DNA of 64,000 nucleotides, from contig JAHBTR010000001.1 of the NCBI GenBank assembly GCA_019638475.1, positions 674,723 through 738,722 on the forward strand, written 5' to 3'. This DNA is from Chitinophagaceae bacterium. GTDB taxonomy: Bacteria > Bacteroidota > Bacteroidia > Chitinophagales > Chitinophagaceae. Each line of letters opens with the position of its first letter. Position 1 is the first letter of the stretch. Shown here one piece after another: positions 1 through 8,505 of this stretch. The position numbers were made by a program, and so were the translations under genes. The notes under the pieces were generated by a model that worked only from the letters and a program-made list of their open reading frames with translations, searched no databases and was not told the origin of the DNA.

Positions 1-890
1 AAATTTACGATCCTGCCTGCGGTTCGGGTTCTTTGCTCTTGCAAGCCAAAAAACATTTCGACAATCACATTATTGAAGAAGGCTTTTTTGGACAGGAAGT
101 GAACCATACGACCTACAATTTGGCTCGTATGAATATGTTTTTGCACAACATCAATTACGATAAATTTAATATCACCTTAGGCGATACCTTGTTACAACCT
201 CATTTTGGAGATGAAAAACCTTTTGATGCCATTGTTTCTAATCCACCTTATTCAATACCTTGGATTGGGAGCGATGACCCTACTTTAATAAACGATGACC
301 GTTTTGCACCTGCTGGCGTATTAGCACCAAAGTCTAAAGCCGATTTTGCTTTTGTGCTTCACGCTTTGAGTTATCTTTCTGCCAAAGGAAGAGCAGCGAT
401 TGTTTGCTTTCCGGGTATTTTTTACCGTGGCGGTGCAGAGCAAAAAATCAGAAAATACTTGGTGGACAATAACTTTGTAGAAACCGTTATTGCCCTTGCT
501 CCTAACCTTTTTTACGGAACTTCCATAGCGGTGAACATTCTCGTTTTATCCAAACACAAAACCGAAAACAAAACCCAGTTTATTGATGCAAGTGGCGAAG
601 ATTTCTTTAAGAAAGTAACCAACAACAATGTGTTGGAAGACAAGCACATTGAGCAAATAATGAACATTTTTGATAAAAAAGAAGATGTTGAATATGTTGC
701 TAAATCTATTGATAATAAGGAGATAGCCGAAAATGATTATAATCTTTCGGTAAGTTCCTACATTGAGGCAAAAGGCACACGGGAAGTGATAGATATTTCA
801 GTTTTGAATGAAGAGATTTCAAAAACAGTGGAGAAGATAAATAAGTTAAGAGCAGATATTGATGAGATTATAAAAATGGTCAATGGTTAA
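1..890 (+). CDS. hsdM: Type I restriction-modification DNA methyltransferase subunit HsdM, 5' end cut by window
   Basis: This is the C-terminal two thirds of the modification subunit of a type I restriction-modification enzyme, which methylates adenine N6 at sites chosen by HsdS. The open frame runs from the window edge. Its first visible codons spell the SAM-binding motif [10 protein letters not shown], and the catalytic motif NPPY follows about 75 residues later (SNPPYSIPW). A TTG at 33 lies after the SAM motif, so it is not the true start. The last residues (MVNG) and the stop codon are already part of the ATGGTTAATGATAA repeat that follows. Downstream are an accessory four-helix-bundle gene, hsdS, a GxxExxY gene and hsdR, all on the same strand. 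Arginine is often written CGN here, unlike the housekeeping genes of this window, which suggests horizontal acquisition. Confidence 0.95.
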   Translation, partial: IYDPACGSGSLLLQAKKHFDNHIIEEGFFGQEVNHTTYNLARMNMFLHNINYDKFNITLGDTLLQPHFGDEKPFDAIVSNPPYSIPWIGSDDPTLINDDRFAPAGVLAPKSKADFAFVLHALSYLSAKGRAAIVCFPGIFYRGGAEQKIRKYLVDNNFVETVIALAPNLFYGTSIAVNILVLSKHKTENKTQFIDASGEDFFKKVTNNNVLEDKHIEQIMNIFDKKEDVEYVAKSIDNKEIAENDYNLSVSSYIEAKGTREVIDISVLNEEISKTVEKINKLRADIDEIIKMVNG

Positions 891-936
891 TGATAAATGA
901 TAAATGGTCAATGGTTAATGATAAATGGTTAATGAG
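881..936 (+). repeat. Heptamer-type repeat array between hsdM and the four-helix-bundle gene
   Basis: The spacer consists of variants of ATGGTTAATGATAA (two 7-bp half-units, ATGGTTA and ATGATAA). It overlaps the hsdM stop codon and supplies the first ATG of the next gene. The same unit reappears after that gene, at 1291-1358, so the small gene is bracketed by the same repeat. Confidence 0.85.
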
Positions 937-1299
937 ATGAAGGAAAATGTTGTTAAAAATAAAAGTTTTGGGTTTGCGGTGCGAATAGTGAGGTTGTATC
1001 AATATTTGTGTGAGCAAAAAAAGGAGTTTGTTTTATCAAAACAATTATTGCGTTCAGGTACAAGTGTTGGAGCAATGGTTCGTGAAGCTGAACACGCAGA
1101 AACTAAAAATGATTTCAAGCATAAATTGGCAATTGCTCAAAAAGAAATTAACGAAACAATTTATTGGTTAGAACTTTTAAAAGAAACCGATTATCTCACT
1201 CTTGAACAATTTGAAAGTATAAATGCTGATGCTATTGAGATTATCAAGTTAATTACAGCTATCATTAAATCTACCAAAAATAACATTATTAATGGTTAA
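925..1299 (+). CDS. Four-helix-bundle protein of the 23S rRNA intervening-sequence (S23/bAvd-like) family
   Basis: This small helical protein resembles the family encoded in 23S rRNA intervening sequences, which is related in fold to the Avd protein of diversity-generating retroelements. The recognisable features are an N-terminal helix with FAVRIVRLYQYL, the central block LLRSGTSVGAMVREAEHAET, and the segment AIAQKEINETIYWLELL. Members of this family are often found as extra genes inside type I restriction loci; their function is not established. The ATG at 925 lies inside the repeat array, and the ATG at 937 (MKENVV) is an equally good start that would give 120 residues. The stop codon is supplied by the downstream repeat. 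Both ends of the gene are therefore repeat-derived, which suggests insertion as a unit between hsdM and hsdS. Confidence 0.85.
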   Translation: MVNEMKENVVKNKSFGFAVRIVRLYQYLCEQKKEFVLSKQLLRSGTSVGAMVREAEHAETKNDFKHKLAIAQKEINETIYWLELLKETDYLTLEQFESINADAIEIIKLITAIIKSTKNNIING

Positions 1300-1358
1300 T
1301 GATAAATGGTTAATGATAAATGGTTAATGATAAATGGTTAATGATAAATGGTTAAATT
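1291..1358 (+). repeat. Tandem 14-bp (2 x 7) repeat, about 4.5 copies
   Basis: Four successive near-perfect copies of ATGGTTAATGATAA and a partial fifth start at the stop codon of the four-helix-bundle gene. The unit contains a stop codon (TAA or TGA) in more than one frame and repeated ATG triplets. Confidence 0.9.
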
Positions 1359-1375
1359 ACAATTCGAGGGACATT

Positions 1376-1409
1376 AACAATTAATAATTGATAATTAACA
1401 ATTAAAAAC
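1376..1409 (+). repeat. Short AT-rich 7-bp periodic array before hsdS
   Basis: The bases just before the hsdS start run as variants of ACAATTA (ATAATTG, ATAATTA, ACAATTA) with a 7-bp period. The composition is partly complementary to the preceding ATGGTTAATGATAA array, so an imperfect hairpin across 1291-1409 is possible. Confidence 0.6.
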
Positions 1410-1410
1410 A

Positions 1411-2547
1411 ATGATTACAGAGTTAATAAAAAATACAAAAGTGGAGTGGAAAACGCTGGGGGAAGTGTTTGAAATTTCAGCAGGTGGCGATGTGCCGAAA
1501 GATGCTTTTTCGGAAATAGAAACAACAAAATATAATATTCCTATTTTATCAAATGGAATTGATGAGAAATCTTTGTATGGTTGGACAAATAAAGCAAAAA
1601 TAGAAAAGCCAAGTCTTACAATTTCCGCAAGAGGAACTATTGGTTGGACAAGTTATAGAGATAAACCATTTTTTCCAATTGTACGATTGTTGGCTTTAAC
1701 ACCAAAAATTGAAATTCATTTAAAGTATGCTTATCACTTTATGAAATCTATTGAGAACGATTATAAAGTTCCTATTGCTGGTATTCCTCAATTAACAAAA
1801 CCAATGATAGGTAACATAAAAATCCCCATCCCACCTTTAAAAATTCAGCAAGAAATAGTTGCAATTCTCGATAAGTTCACCGAGCTTACAGCAGAGCTTA
1901 CAGCAGAGCTTACAGCAAGACAAAAGCAGTATGAGTATTATAGGGAGGAGTTGTTAGGAGTTAGTAGTAAGGGGTTAGTTGATGTGGAGTGGAAAACGCT
2001 GGGGGAAGTGGGGGAAGTTCGTATGTGTAAACGAATTTTAAAACACCAAACAACTGACAAAGGAGATATTCCTTTTTATAAAATTGGAACTTTTGGGAAA
2101 GAACCAAATGCTTACATTTCCAAAGAATTGTTTCAAGAATATAAATCTAAATACAATTACCCTAAACTTGGAGAAATTCTTATTTCTGCAAGTGGGACAA
2201 TTGGAAGGAGTGTGATTTTTGATGGACGTGATGCTTACTTTCAAGATAGTAATATAGTTTGGATTGAAAATGACGAAAAGCAAGTTTTAAATAAATTCTT
2301 ATTCTATTTTTATCAAATTGCAAAATGGGAAGTTGCAGATGGTGGAACAATTCAAAGGCTTTATAATGATAACTTGAAAAAAACAAAAATCCCCGTTCCA
2401 CCGCTTTCCGAACAAGAACGCATTGTCGGTATTTTGGATAAATTTGATATTTTAGTCAATTCCATCAGCGAAGGTTTACCAAAAGAAATAGAATTGAGGA
2501 AAAAGCAGTATGAGTATTATCGGGAGAAATTGCTAACTTTTGTCTGA
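1411..2547 (+). CDS. hsdS: Type I restriction-modification specificity subunit HsdS
   Basis: HsdS recognises the split DNA target and holds the HsdM and HsdR subunits. The 378 residues show the usual two half-repeats. Each begins with VEWKTLGEV (residues about 11 and 192), followed by a target recognition domain, and ends in a conserved helix containing RKKQYEYYRE or RQKQYEYYREELL. The two repeats are nearly identical at DNA level (27 bases at 1441 and 1984), so recombination between them could swap recognition domains. The central helix carries three ELTA units encoded by a 12-bp tandem repeat, followed by a 28-base stretch of 7-bp repeats that encodes the linker LGVSSKGLVD. The hsdM side carries a repeat array immediately upstream. 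Length is slightly short for the family but both domains are present. Confidence 0.95.
   Translation: MITELIKNTKVEWKTLGEVFEISAGGDVPKDAFSEIETTKYNIPILSNGIDEKSLYGWTNKAKIEKPSLTISARGTIGWTSYRDKPFFPIVRLLALTPKIEIHLKYAYHFMKSIENDYKVPIAGIPQLTKPMIGNIKIPIPPLKIQQEIVAILDKFTELTAELTAELTARQKQYEYYREELLGVSSKGLVDVEWKTLGEVGEVRMCKRILKHQTTDKGDIPFYKIGTFGKEPNAYISKELFQEYKSKYNYPKLGEILISASGTIGRSVIFDGRDAYFQDSNIVWIENDEKQVLNKFLFYFYQIAKWEVADGGTIQRLYNDNLKKTKIPVPPLSEQERIVGILDKFDILVNSISEGLPKEIELRKKQYEYYREKLLTFV
1882..1917 (+). repeat. Three tandem 12-bp units (GAGCTTACAGCA) encoding ELTA in HsdS
   Basis: Three perfect in-frame copies of GAGCTTACAGCA encode the TAEL-type spacer between the two target recognition domains. In the EcoR124 family, changing the number of TAEL units is known to change the spacing of the recognised half-sites. 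Confidence 0.97.
1953..1980 (+). repeat. Heptamer array inside the hsdS reading frame
   Basis: Four 7-bp units read GTTAGGA, GTTAGTA, GTAAGGG and GTTAGTT. They encode the linker between the central helix and the second half of HsdS. The unit resembles the intergenic heptamer arrays elsewhere in the window. Confidence 0.75.
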
Positions 2548-2675
2548 ATTTTTATTTTTAGGATTTTAAGATGATAAGATTTTTTATTTTTATTAATCTT
2601 AAAATCCATTAATCCTATCAATCTTAATTCTGACAATTAATCCTACAAATCCTAATTCTGACAATTAATGCAGAC
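2548..2675 (+). repeat. Repeat array with 12-bp hairpin between hsdS and the GxxExxY gene
   Basis: Just after the hsdS stop, GGATTTTAAGAT (2561-2572) and its perfect complement ATCTTAAAATCC (2596-2607) form a 12-bp stem with a 23-base loop. Behind it, variants of TAATCCTA and AATTCTGACAATTAA recur with roughly 9-bp periodicity. The same sequence type appears again after the next gene (3086-3136). Confidence 0.8.
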
Positions 2676-2690
2676 AAAAAATGATAAATT

Positions 2691-3110
2691 ATGAAATACG
2701 AAGAATTAACACATAAAATAATTGACAGTGCTATGAAAGTGCATAGCACACTTGGTAATGGTTTTCAGGAAGTCATTTATCAACGGGCTTTGGCTATTGA
2801 AATGCAAAAACAAGGTTTGGGTTTTAAGCGAGAAATGGAAATGACTATTTTTTATGATGGCATTGATATTGGAACAAGGCGGGTAGATTTTTTTGTTGAA
2901 GATTTTGTAATGGTGGAACTGAAAGCATTAATAAAATTAGAAGATGTGCATTTGGCACAAGCCATGAATTATTGCCAAGCCTATAATTTGCCCATTGGTT
3001 TGTTGATAAATTTCGGGGCAAAAAGTTTGGAATTCAAGCGAGTATATAACATAAATCATCCTGAAAATAAAGATCACAAAACACATAATCCAAATCCTAA
3101 AATCCATTAA
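2691..3110 (+). CDS. GxxExxY family protein, PD-(D/E)XK-like fold
   Basis: This 139-residue protein has the family signature GFQEVIY near residue 25 and a putative nuclease-like core: RRVDFFVED followed by the ELKA strand (VMVELKALIKLEDVHLAQ). The family is common in Bacteroidota and cyanobacteria and its biochemical role is not known. The usual protein ends near the segment GAKSLEFKRVYN; the remaining residues (NINHPENKDHK and onward) are encoded partly by the downstream repeat, which also gives the stop codon. The gene lies between hsdS and hsdR and is bracketed by the same repeat type on both sides, like the four-helix-bundle gene earlier in the operon. It may be a passenger or a modulator of the restriction system; neither can be decided from sequence. 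Confidence 0.88.
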   Translation: MKYEELTHKIIDSAMKVHSTLGNGFQEVIYQRALAIEMQKQGLGFKREMEMTIFYDGIDIGTRRVDFFVEDFVMVELKALIKLEDVHLAQAMNYCQAYNLPIGLLINFGAKSLEFKRVYNINHPENKDHKTHNPNPKIH

Positions 3111-3136
3111 TCCTACAAATCCTAATTCAGACAATT
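3086..3136 (+). repeat. 9-bp periodic array between the GxxExxY gene and hsdR
   Basis: Variants of AATCCTAAA, AATCCATT and AATCCTACA run across the end of the GxxExxY gene, include its stop codon, and end in the CAGACAATTG that directly precedes hsdR. This is a second copy of the array at 2600-2675. Confidence 0.8.
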
Positions 3137-3143
3137 GAAGAAA

Positions 3144-6100
3144 ATGAAAGAATACACAAGCATCGCAGAAACCAACAATTTTATCGTCCTCGACAGGTAC
3201 GAGAAATTTATAGGCGTAAATGAATCACAAGCTTACCAAACCGAGAACGCTTTGGAACGGGAACTTATCCAAGATTTAATCAATCAAGGATACGAAAACC
3301 CATCCATAAAAACATACGCTGAGATGTTGGCTAATGTACGCATGCAACTGCAAATGTTAAACGATATGACATTTTCAGACAGCGAATGGAATCGATTTGT
3401 TGAGGAATTTTTGGATAAACCCGGCGATAATATCGTGGATAAAACCCGTAAAATTCACGATAACTATATTCACGATTTTGTGTTTGATGATGGGCATATC
3501 CAAAATATTTATTTAGTCGATAAAAAGAATGTTATCCGCAATAAAGTGCAGGTTATTTCTCAATTTGAGCAAAAAGGTACACACGCCAACCGCTATGATG
3601 TAACGATTTTGGTGAATGGTTTGCCTTTGGTGCAAGTGGAATTGAAAAAACGGGGCGTTGCCATTCGTGAAGCGTTCAATCAAGTGCATCGCTATTCAAA
3701 AGAGAGTTTCAATAGCGATAATTCGCTGTTCAAATACTTGCAGCTATTCGTGATTTCCAACGGAACAGACAGCCGTTATTTTGCCAATACGGTAACGAGA
3801 AACAAAAACAGTTTCGATTTCACGATGAATTGGGCAAAAGCGGATAATTCACTCATCAAAGACCTCAAAGATTTTACAGCAACTTTCTTTCAGAAAAATA
3901 CTTTGCTGAATGTGTTACTTACCTACTCGGTTTTTGATACCAGCGACACTTTACTCATTATGCGACCGTATCAAATTGCAGCTACGGAACGAATGTTGTG
4001 GAAAATAGCCAGTTCATTTCAAACTAAAAATTGGAGCAAACCCGAAGGAGGCGGATATATTTGGCATACCACAGGTTCGGGCAAAACGCTTACAAGTTTT
4101 AAAGCCGCACGTTTAGCAACGCAATTGGATTTTATAGACAAAGTATTTTTTGTGGTCGATAGAAAAGATTTGGACTATCAAACAATGAAAGAATACCAAC
4201 GCTTTTCACCCGATAGCGTAAACGGATCGGATAGTACGGCAGGATTGAAACGCAACATCGAAAAAAACGACAATAAAATCATCGTTACCACCATCCAGAA
4301 GCTGAATAATCTGATGAAAACGGAAAATGATTTAGCCATTTATCAAAAGCAAGTCGTTTTTATCTTCGATGAAGCACACCGCTCGCAATTTGGCGAAGCT
4401 CAAAAGAATTTAAAGAAGAAGTTTAAAAAATACTACCAATTTGGGTTCACGGGTACGCCTATTTTTCCGCAAAATGCTTTGGGTTCAGAAACTACTGCAT
4501 CTGTATTTGGTCGGGAACTACATTCTTATGTTATTACCGATGCTATTCGAGATGAAAAAGTATTGAAATTTAAGGTGGATTACAACAATGTTCGTCCAAA
4601 ATTCAAAGACATAGAAAGCGAACAAGACGAAGCCAAACTAAGTGCAGCCGAAAACAAAACGGCACTGCTCCACCCTGCCCGTATCGCTGAAATTTCGCAA
4701 TACATTTTACAGAATTTCAGAATCAAAACGCATAGAAATCAAGGAAGCAACAACGGTTTTAATGCGATGTTTGCGGTAAGTTCTGTTGATGCAGCAAAAT
4801 GTTATTATGAGGAGTTAAACAAACAACAAAAAGACAGCGACAAACCGCTGAAAATTGCAACTATTTTCTCTTTTGCAGCCAACGAAGAACAAAATGCCAT
4901 TGGTGAAATCCAAGATGAAACCTTTGAGCCAACCGCAATGGACAGTTCTGCCAAAGAATTTTTAACCAAAGCGATTAATGATTACAATGCAATGTTTGGC
5001 GTGAGCTATGGCGTGGACAGCGAGTTTCAAAACTATTACCGAAATTTGGCGAAGCGTGTAAAAAGCAAAGAAGTGGATTTGATAATTGTTGTCGGAATGT
5101 TCCTTACTGGTTTTGATGCTCCAACATTGAACACACTTTTTGTAGATAAAAATTTGCGTTACCACGGCTTGATGCAGGCATTTTCACGCACCAATCGAAT
5201 TTATGATGCAACCAAAACCTTTGGAAATATCGTTACTTTTCGTGATTTAGAGCAAGCCACCGTTGATGCCATTACCTTGTTTGGCGACAAGAATACCAAA
5301 AATGTTGTTCTTGAAAAGAGCTACAAAGAGTATTTGGAAGGCTTTACCGACATTGCCACAGGCGAAGCTCGCAGAGGTTATATTGATGTGGTAAAAGAGT
5401 TGAATGAACGCTTTCCAAATCCTGATGAAATCTTTACCGAGCAAGACAAAAAAGATTTTGCCAAACTCTTTGGCGAATACCTGCGAGTAGAAAATATCTT
5501 GCAAAACTATGACGAGTTCACACATCTCAAAGCATTGCAAACGATAGACATCAACGATACAGAAGCGGTTGAAAAATTTAAAGAAACACACTTTGTAACC
5601 GATGAAGAAATTGCCGCAATGCAAGGCGTGGAAACACTTCCAGAACGCATCGTTCAAGATTATCGCTCAACATACAACGACATTCGTGATTGGTTGAGAA
5701 ATCAAAAAAGTGGAAAAGAAAACGAAGAATCAACCATTGATTGGGACGATGTAGTTTTTGAAATAGACTTGTTAAAATCACAGGAAATTAATTTGGATTA
5801 TATTCTTGAATTGATTTTTGAACACAACAAAAAGACCAAAGACAAAGCAAGTTTGATAGACGAAATCCGCAGGGTGATTCGTGCAAGTATTGGTAATAGA
5901 GCCAAAGAAAGTTTGGTAGTTGAGTTTATCAATGAAACAGACCTTGATACCATACAAGAAAAAGCAAATATTTTAGATTCGTTTTATGCGTATGCAAGAG
6001 AAAAACTGACAATTGAAGCTGCTGCATTAATTGCAGAAGAAAACTTACAAGAGGAAGAAACCAAACGATATATAACAACTTCTTTAAAACGAGAATTTAC

Positions 6101-6242
6101 CAGTGAAAGCGGCACAGAGCTTAATGAACTATTACCAAAAATGAGTCCTTTAAATCCACAATATTTAACAATGAAACAAAAAGTATTTCAAAAGCTAAGT
6201 TTGTTTGTTGAAAAATTTAAAGGCATTGGTGGTGGTTTTTAA
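3144..6242 (+). CDS. hsdR: Type I restriction endonuclease subunit HsdR
   Basis: HsdR is the ATP-driven DNA translocase and nuclease of the type I system. The N-terminal nuclease domain shows D and ELKK in [17 protein letters not shown] and the QxxxY motif NQVHRY. The helicase part carries Walker A TTGSGKT near residue 310, Walker B DEAH ([12 protein letters not shown]) and motif [12 protein letters not shown]. The C-terminal region is helical and includes [15 protein letters not shown] and QAFSRTNR (motifs V and VI). The ATG at 3144 is preferred; a TTG at 3135 would add three residues but lies in the repeat. At about 1032 residues the length is normal, with no visible frameshift. CGN arginine codons are common here and rare in the neighbouring housekeeping genes, so the operon probably arrived by transfer. 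Its right border is the 43-base gap before pyrD. Confidence 0.96.
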   Translation: MKEYTSIAETNNFIVLDRYEKFIGVNESQAYQTENALERELIQDLINQGYENPSIKTYAEMLANVRMQLQMLNDMTFSDSEWNRFVEEFLDKPGDNIVDKTRKIHDNYIHDFVFDDGHIQNIYLVDKKNVIRNKVQVISQFEQKGTHANRYDVTILVNGLPLVQVELKKRGVAIREAFNQVHRYSKESFNSDNSLFKYLQLFVISNGTDSRYFANTVTRNKNSFDFTMNWAKADNSLIKDLKDFTATFFQKNTLLNVLLTYSVFDTSDTLLIMRPYQIAATERMLWKIASSFQTKNWSKPEGGGYIWHTTGSGKTLTSFKAARLATQLDFIDKVFFVVDRKDLDYQTMKEYQRFSPDSVNGSDSTAGLKRNIEKNDNKIIVTTIQKLNNLMKTENDLAIYQKQVVFIFDEAHRSQFGEAQKNLKKKFKKYYQFGFTGTPIFPQNALGSETTASVFGRELHSYVITDAIRDEKVLKFKVDYNNVRPKFKDIESEQDEAKLSAAENKTALLHPARIAEISQYILQNFRIKTHRNQGSNNGFNAMFAVSSVDAAKCYYEELNKQQKDSDKPLKIATIFSFAANEEQNAIGEIQDETFEPTAMDSSAKEFLTKAINDYNAMFGVSYGVDSEFQNYYRNLAKRVKSKEVDLIIVVGMFLTGFDAPTLNTLFVDKNLRYHGLMQAFSRTNRIYDATKTFGNIVTFRDLEQATVDAITLFGDKNTKNVVLEKSYKEYLEGFTDIATGEARRGYIDVVKELNERFPNPDEIFTEQDKKDFAKLFGEYLRVENILQNYDEFTHLKALQTIDINDTEAVEKFKETHFVTDEEIAAMQGVETLPERIVQDYRSTYNDIRDWLRNQKSGKENEESTIDWDDVVFEIDLLKSQEINLDYILELIFEHNKKTKDKASLIDEIRRVIRASIGNRAKESLVVEFINETDLDTIQEKANILDSFYAYAREKLTIEAAALIAEENLQEEETKRYITTSLKREFTSESGTELNELLPKMSPLNPQYLTMKQKVFQKLSLFVEKFKGIGGGF

Positions 6243-6285
6243 GTAAAAAAATATACAATTTGAATTTGCCAATAACCATTTTTAT

Positions 6286-7329
6286 TTATTCATTTTTTAA
6301 TGCTCTACATATATTTTTTACAATAGAAGGACCTTCATAAATAAATCCTGTCCATACTTGTATAAGACTTGCACCTGCATTTATTTTATCTTTTGCATCT
6401 GCACCAGAAAAAATACCCCCACTTGCTATAATGGGTATTTGATTATTTAATTGTTTAGTTAAGTACTGTATTATTTCTGTGCTTTTTTGTGTTAGAGGTT
6501 TACCACTCAATCCTCCTGCACCAATATTGTTGATGATGGTTGTATTTGTTTGCAAATTTTTTCTTTCAATAGTGGTATTGGTTGCTACTAATCCACTAAG
6601 GTTTATTTCTATACTTAGTGCAATAATATCATCTAACTGTTCTTGTGTTAAATCTGGAGCTATTTTTAATAGTAATGGCTTTGGATATTTATTTCCCTGA
6701 TTAATATTTTGTAAGTGGCTTAATATTTTTTTTAATGCTTCTTTTTCTTGCAATGCTCTTAGCCCAGGTGTATTTGGACTGCTAACATTTACTACAAAAT
6801 AATCTACACAATCAAATAATTCATTAAAGCAAATTTCATAATCTTTCCAAGCATGTTCATTGGGAGTAATTTTATTTTTTCCAATATTGCCTCCTATAAT
6901 CATAGGGCTATGACTGTGCTTATTTTTCCATTGATATAATTTTTCTTTGATTGATTTTACACCATTATTATTAAACCCCATTCTATTAATTAGGGCTTTA
7001 TCTTTTGGCAAACGAAATAGTCTTGGTTTTTCATTGCCCATTTGTGGCAAAGGTGTTACAGTACCTATTTCTACAAAACCAAAACCCAATGTTTGTAATA
7101 CTTCTAAATACAGAGCATTTTTATCAAAACCAGCACCAAGGCCTACAGGATTTTTGAACTGTAAGCCAAAAATATTTTTTTCTAATAATGAATGATTGTA
7201 TTGAAAATGATTGGCAATAATATTTTTTGTAAAATTTATACTGCATATATTTTGTAACCTATTCATAGAAAAATGATGAACAGTTTCTGGAGGAAAACAG
7301 AACAAAATATTTTTTAGTAGCTTATACAT
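6286..7329 (-). CDS. pyrD: Dihydroorotate dehydrogenase (quinone), class 2
   Basis: This enzyme oxidises dihydroorotate to orotate in pyrimidine synthesis and passes electrons to membrane quinone. The N-terminal helix (MYKLLKNILFCFPPETVHHF) is the membrane-associating segment of class 2 enzymes. The flavin- and substrate-binding segments GLGAGFDKNA, INRMGFNNNG, VNVSSPNTPGLR, LLKIAPDLT, ATNTT, GAGGLSGKPL and IASGGIFSGADA are all present, with the catalytic serine in NVSSPNT. The start at 7329 is chosen because it begins the typical N-terminus and avoids overlap with the next gene upstream; an in-frame start at 7386 would add 19 unconserved residues. The family length of about 345 residues fits. 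Confidence 0.95.
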   Translation of the reverse strand: MYKLLKNILFCFPPETVHHFSMNRLQNICSINFTKNIIANHFQYNHSLLEKNIFGLQFKNPVGLGAGFDKNALYLEVLQTLGFGFVEIGTVTPLPQMGNEKPRLFRLPKDKALINRMGFNNNGVKSIKEKLYQWKNKHSHSPMIIGGNIGKNKITPNEHAWKDYEICFNELFDCVDYFVVNVSSPNTPGLRALQEKEALKKILSHLQNINQGNKYPKPLLLKIAPDLTQEQLDDIIALSIEINLSGLVATNTTIERKNLQTNTTIINNIGAGGLSGKPLTQKSTEIIQYLTKQLNNQIPIIASGGIFSGADAKDKINAGASLIQVWTGFIYEGPSIVKNICRALKNE

Positions 7330-7375
7330 GCCACGAAGATAATTGAGAAAAAGAAAGGCTGAAAAATAATAGGTA

Positions 7376-8488
7376 TTATATGCCAAAAGAAGGAAGTGTT
7401 ATTGTTACTGTTGGTCCTTCATTTTCTTTTGAATTTATTTTTAAATCGCCGCTATTAAATTCTACCAATTTTTTTACTAAATACAAACCAATACCCAAGC
7501 CTTGTTGTTCAAATTTTGAACGATTAAATTGTTTAAAAGGAGTAATCGTTTCTGTATCTTTTATAACAAAGCCTTTTCCTTCATCTTTTACTTCTATAAT
7601 ATAATTGTAGTTGGCAACTTTACCAGTTACAGTAACTTGTTGCCCTTTGGTAGAAAACTTAAAAGCATTGTCTGTAAGTTCTACAATAATTCTTAATAAA
7701 TATTCTGGGCTTATATGCACATCTATAGATTGCATATTAAATATTAAATCATCTGGTCTGTTGTAAACTTCTTTTGCTATTGCTTCTATTTCTGTTTGTA
7801 TTCTACTTGCCCAATTTCCTGAAGTATTGCCAGAGTTGAACATACTCAATAATTCTGTATGCACTTCGGCTCTTTTTATTTCTTCGTATAGCATAAGGTT
7901 TGCTAAAGAGTGGTTGAGCCTTAACCCAGATTTTAAAATAGAGTATAATAATTCTTGTACTTGAGTATCGTTAAAAGATTCTCTTGCATTGAGTAATAAA
8001 TTTATGCCTCCAATAATGCCATGTAGTGGTGTATTAAATTCGTGATAATAGGTGGCAAAAACAGTGGTGTCTAATTCGTGTTTTACTTTAGAGTATTCAT
8101 CAATAATTTTTTGTTGTTTTTTTAGTCTTGTTTCTATTGATGCTATTAAATCTTTAGAAGAAAAAGGTTTGGTTAAATAATCATCTGCACCTAATTCCAT
8201 TTCTTGTCTTATATCTGTTCTATCTATTTTGGCAGTAAGAAAAATAAAGGGCACATTTTGTACTACACTTGTTTTTCTAATATATTCTAACACTTTAAAT
8301 CCATCCATTTTAGGCATCATAATATCGCAAAGAATTAAATGAGGCCTAAAATCTATTGCATCCAATATGCCTTGTTTTCCATTGGGCGAAGAGTGTACTA
8401 AATATCCTTTGGCTTCTAATAGCTCTTGAATATTTTCTCTTATATTGCCTTCATCTTCTATAACAAGTATTTTAAATTGGGTATTCAT
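7376..8488 (-). CDS. Hybrid response regulator-histidine kinase
   Basis: An N-terminal receiver domain (residues about 6-125) has the acidic pair in VIEDEGN, the phosphorylation site in LILCDIMMPKMDG, the threonine in FLTAK and the lysine in LTKPF. A coiled linker leads to a histidine-kinase core. The dimerisation helix contains YYHEFNTPLHGI, where the histidine is the likely phospho-acceptor, and the ATPase domain contains ELTDNAFKFS, DEGKGF and GLGIGLYLVKKLVE. The receiver-first order is frequent in Bacteroidota sensory chains. The gene starts 17 bases after the stop of the large PAS kinase at 8506-11301, so the two are surely cotranscribed and probably form one phosphorelay. No DNA-binding domain is present, so the output target is unknown. 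Confidence 0.92.
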   Translation of the reverse strand: MNTQFKILVIEDEGNIRENIQELLEAKGYLVHSSPNGKQGILDAIDFRPHLILCDIMMPKMDGFKVLEYIRKTSVVQNVPFIFLTAKIDRTDIRQEMELGADDYLTKPFSSKDLIASIETRLKKQQKIIDEYSKVKHELDTTVFATYYHEFNTPLHGIIGGINLLLNARESFNDTQVQELLYSILKSGLRLNHSLANLMLYEEIKRAEVHTELLSMFNSGNTSGNWASRIQTEIEAIAKEVYNRPDDLIFNMQSIDVHISPEYLLRIIVELTDNAFKFSTKGQQVTVTGKVANYNYIIEVKDEGKGFVIKDTETITPFKQFNRSKFEQQGLGIGLYLVKKLVEFNSGDLKINSKENEGPTVTITLPSFGI

Positions 8489-8505
8489 AGTAAGTTGATA
8501 TTAGT

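Noticed and set aside
881..1409. Possible CRISPR array because of the regular repeats
   Set aside because: Units are contiguous 7- or 14-bp tandem copies with no unique spacers and no cas genes nearby.
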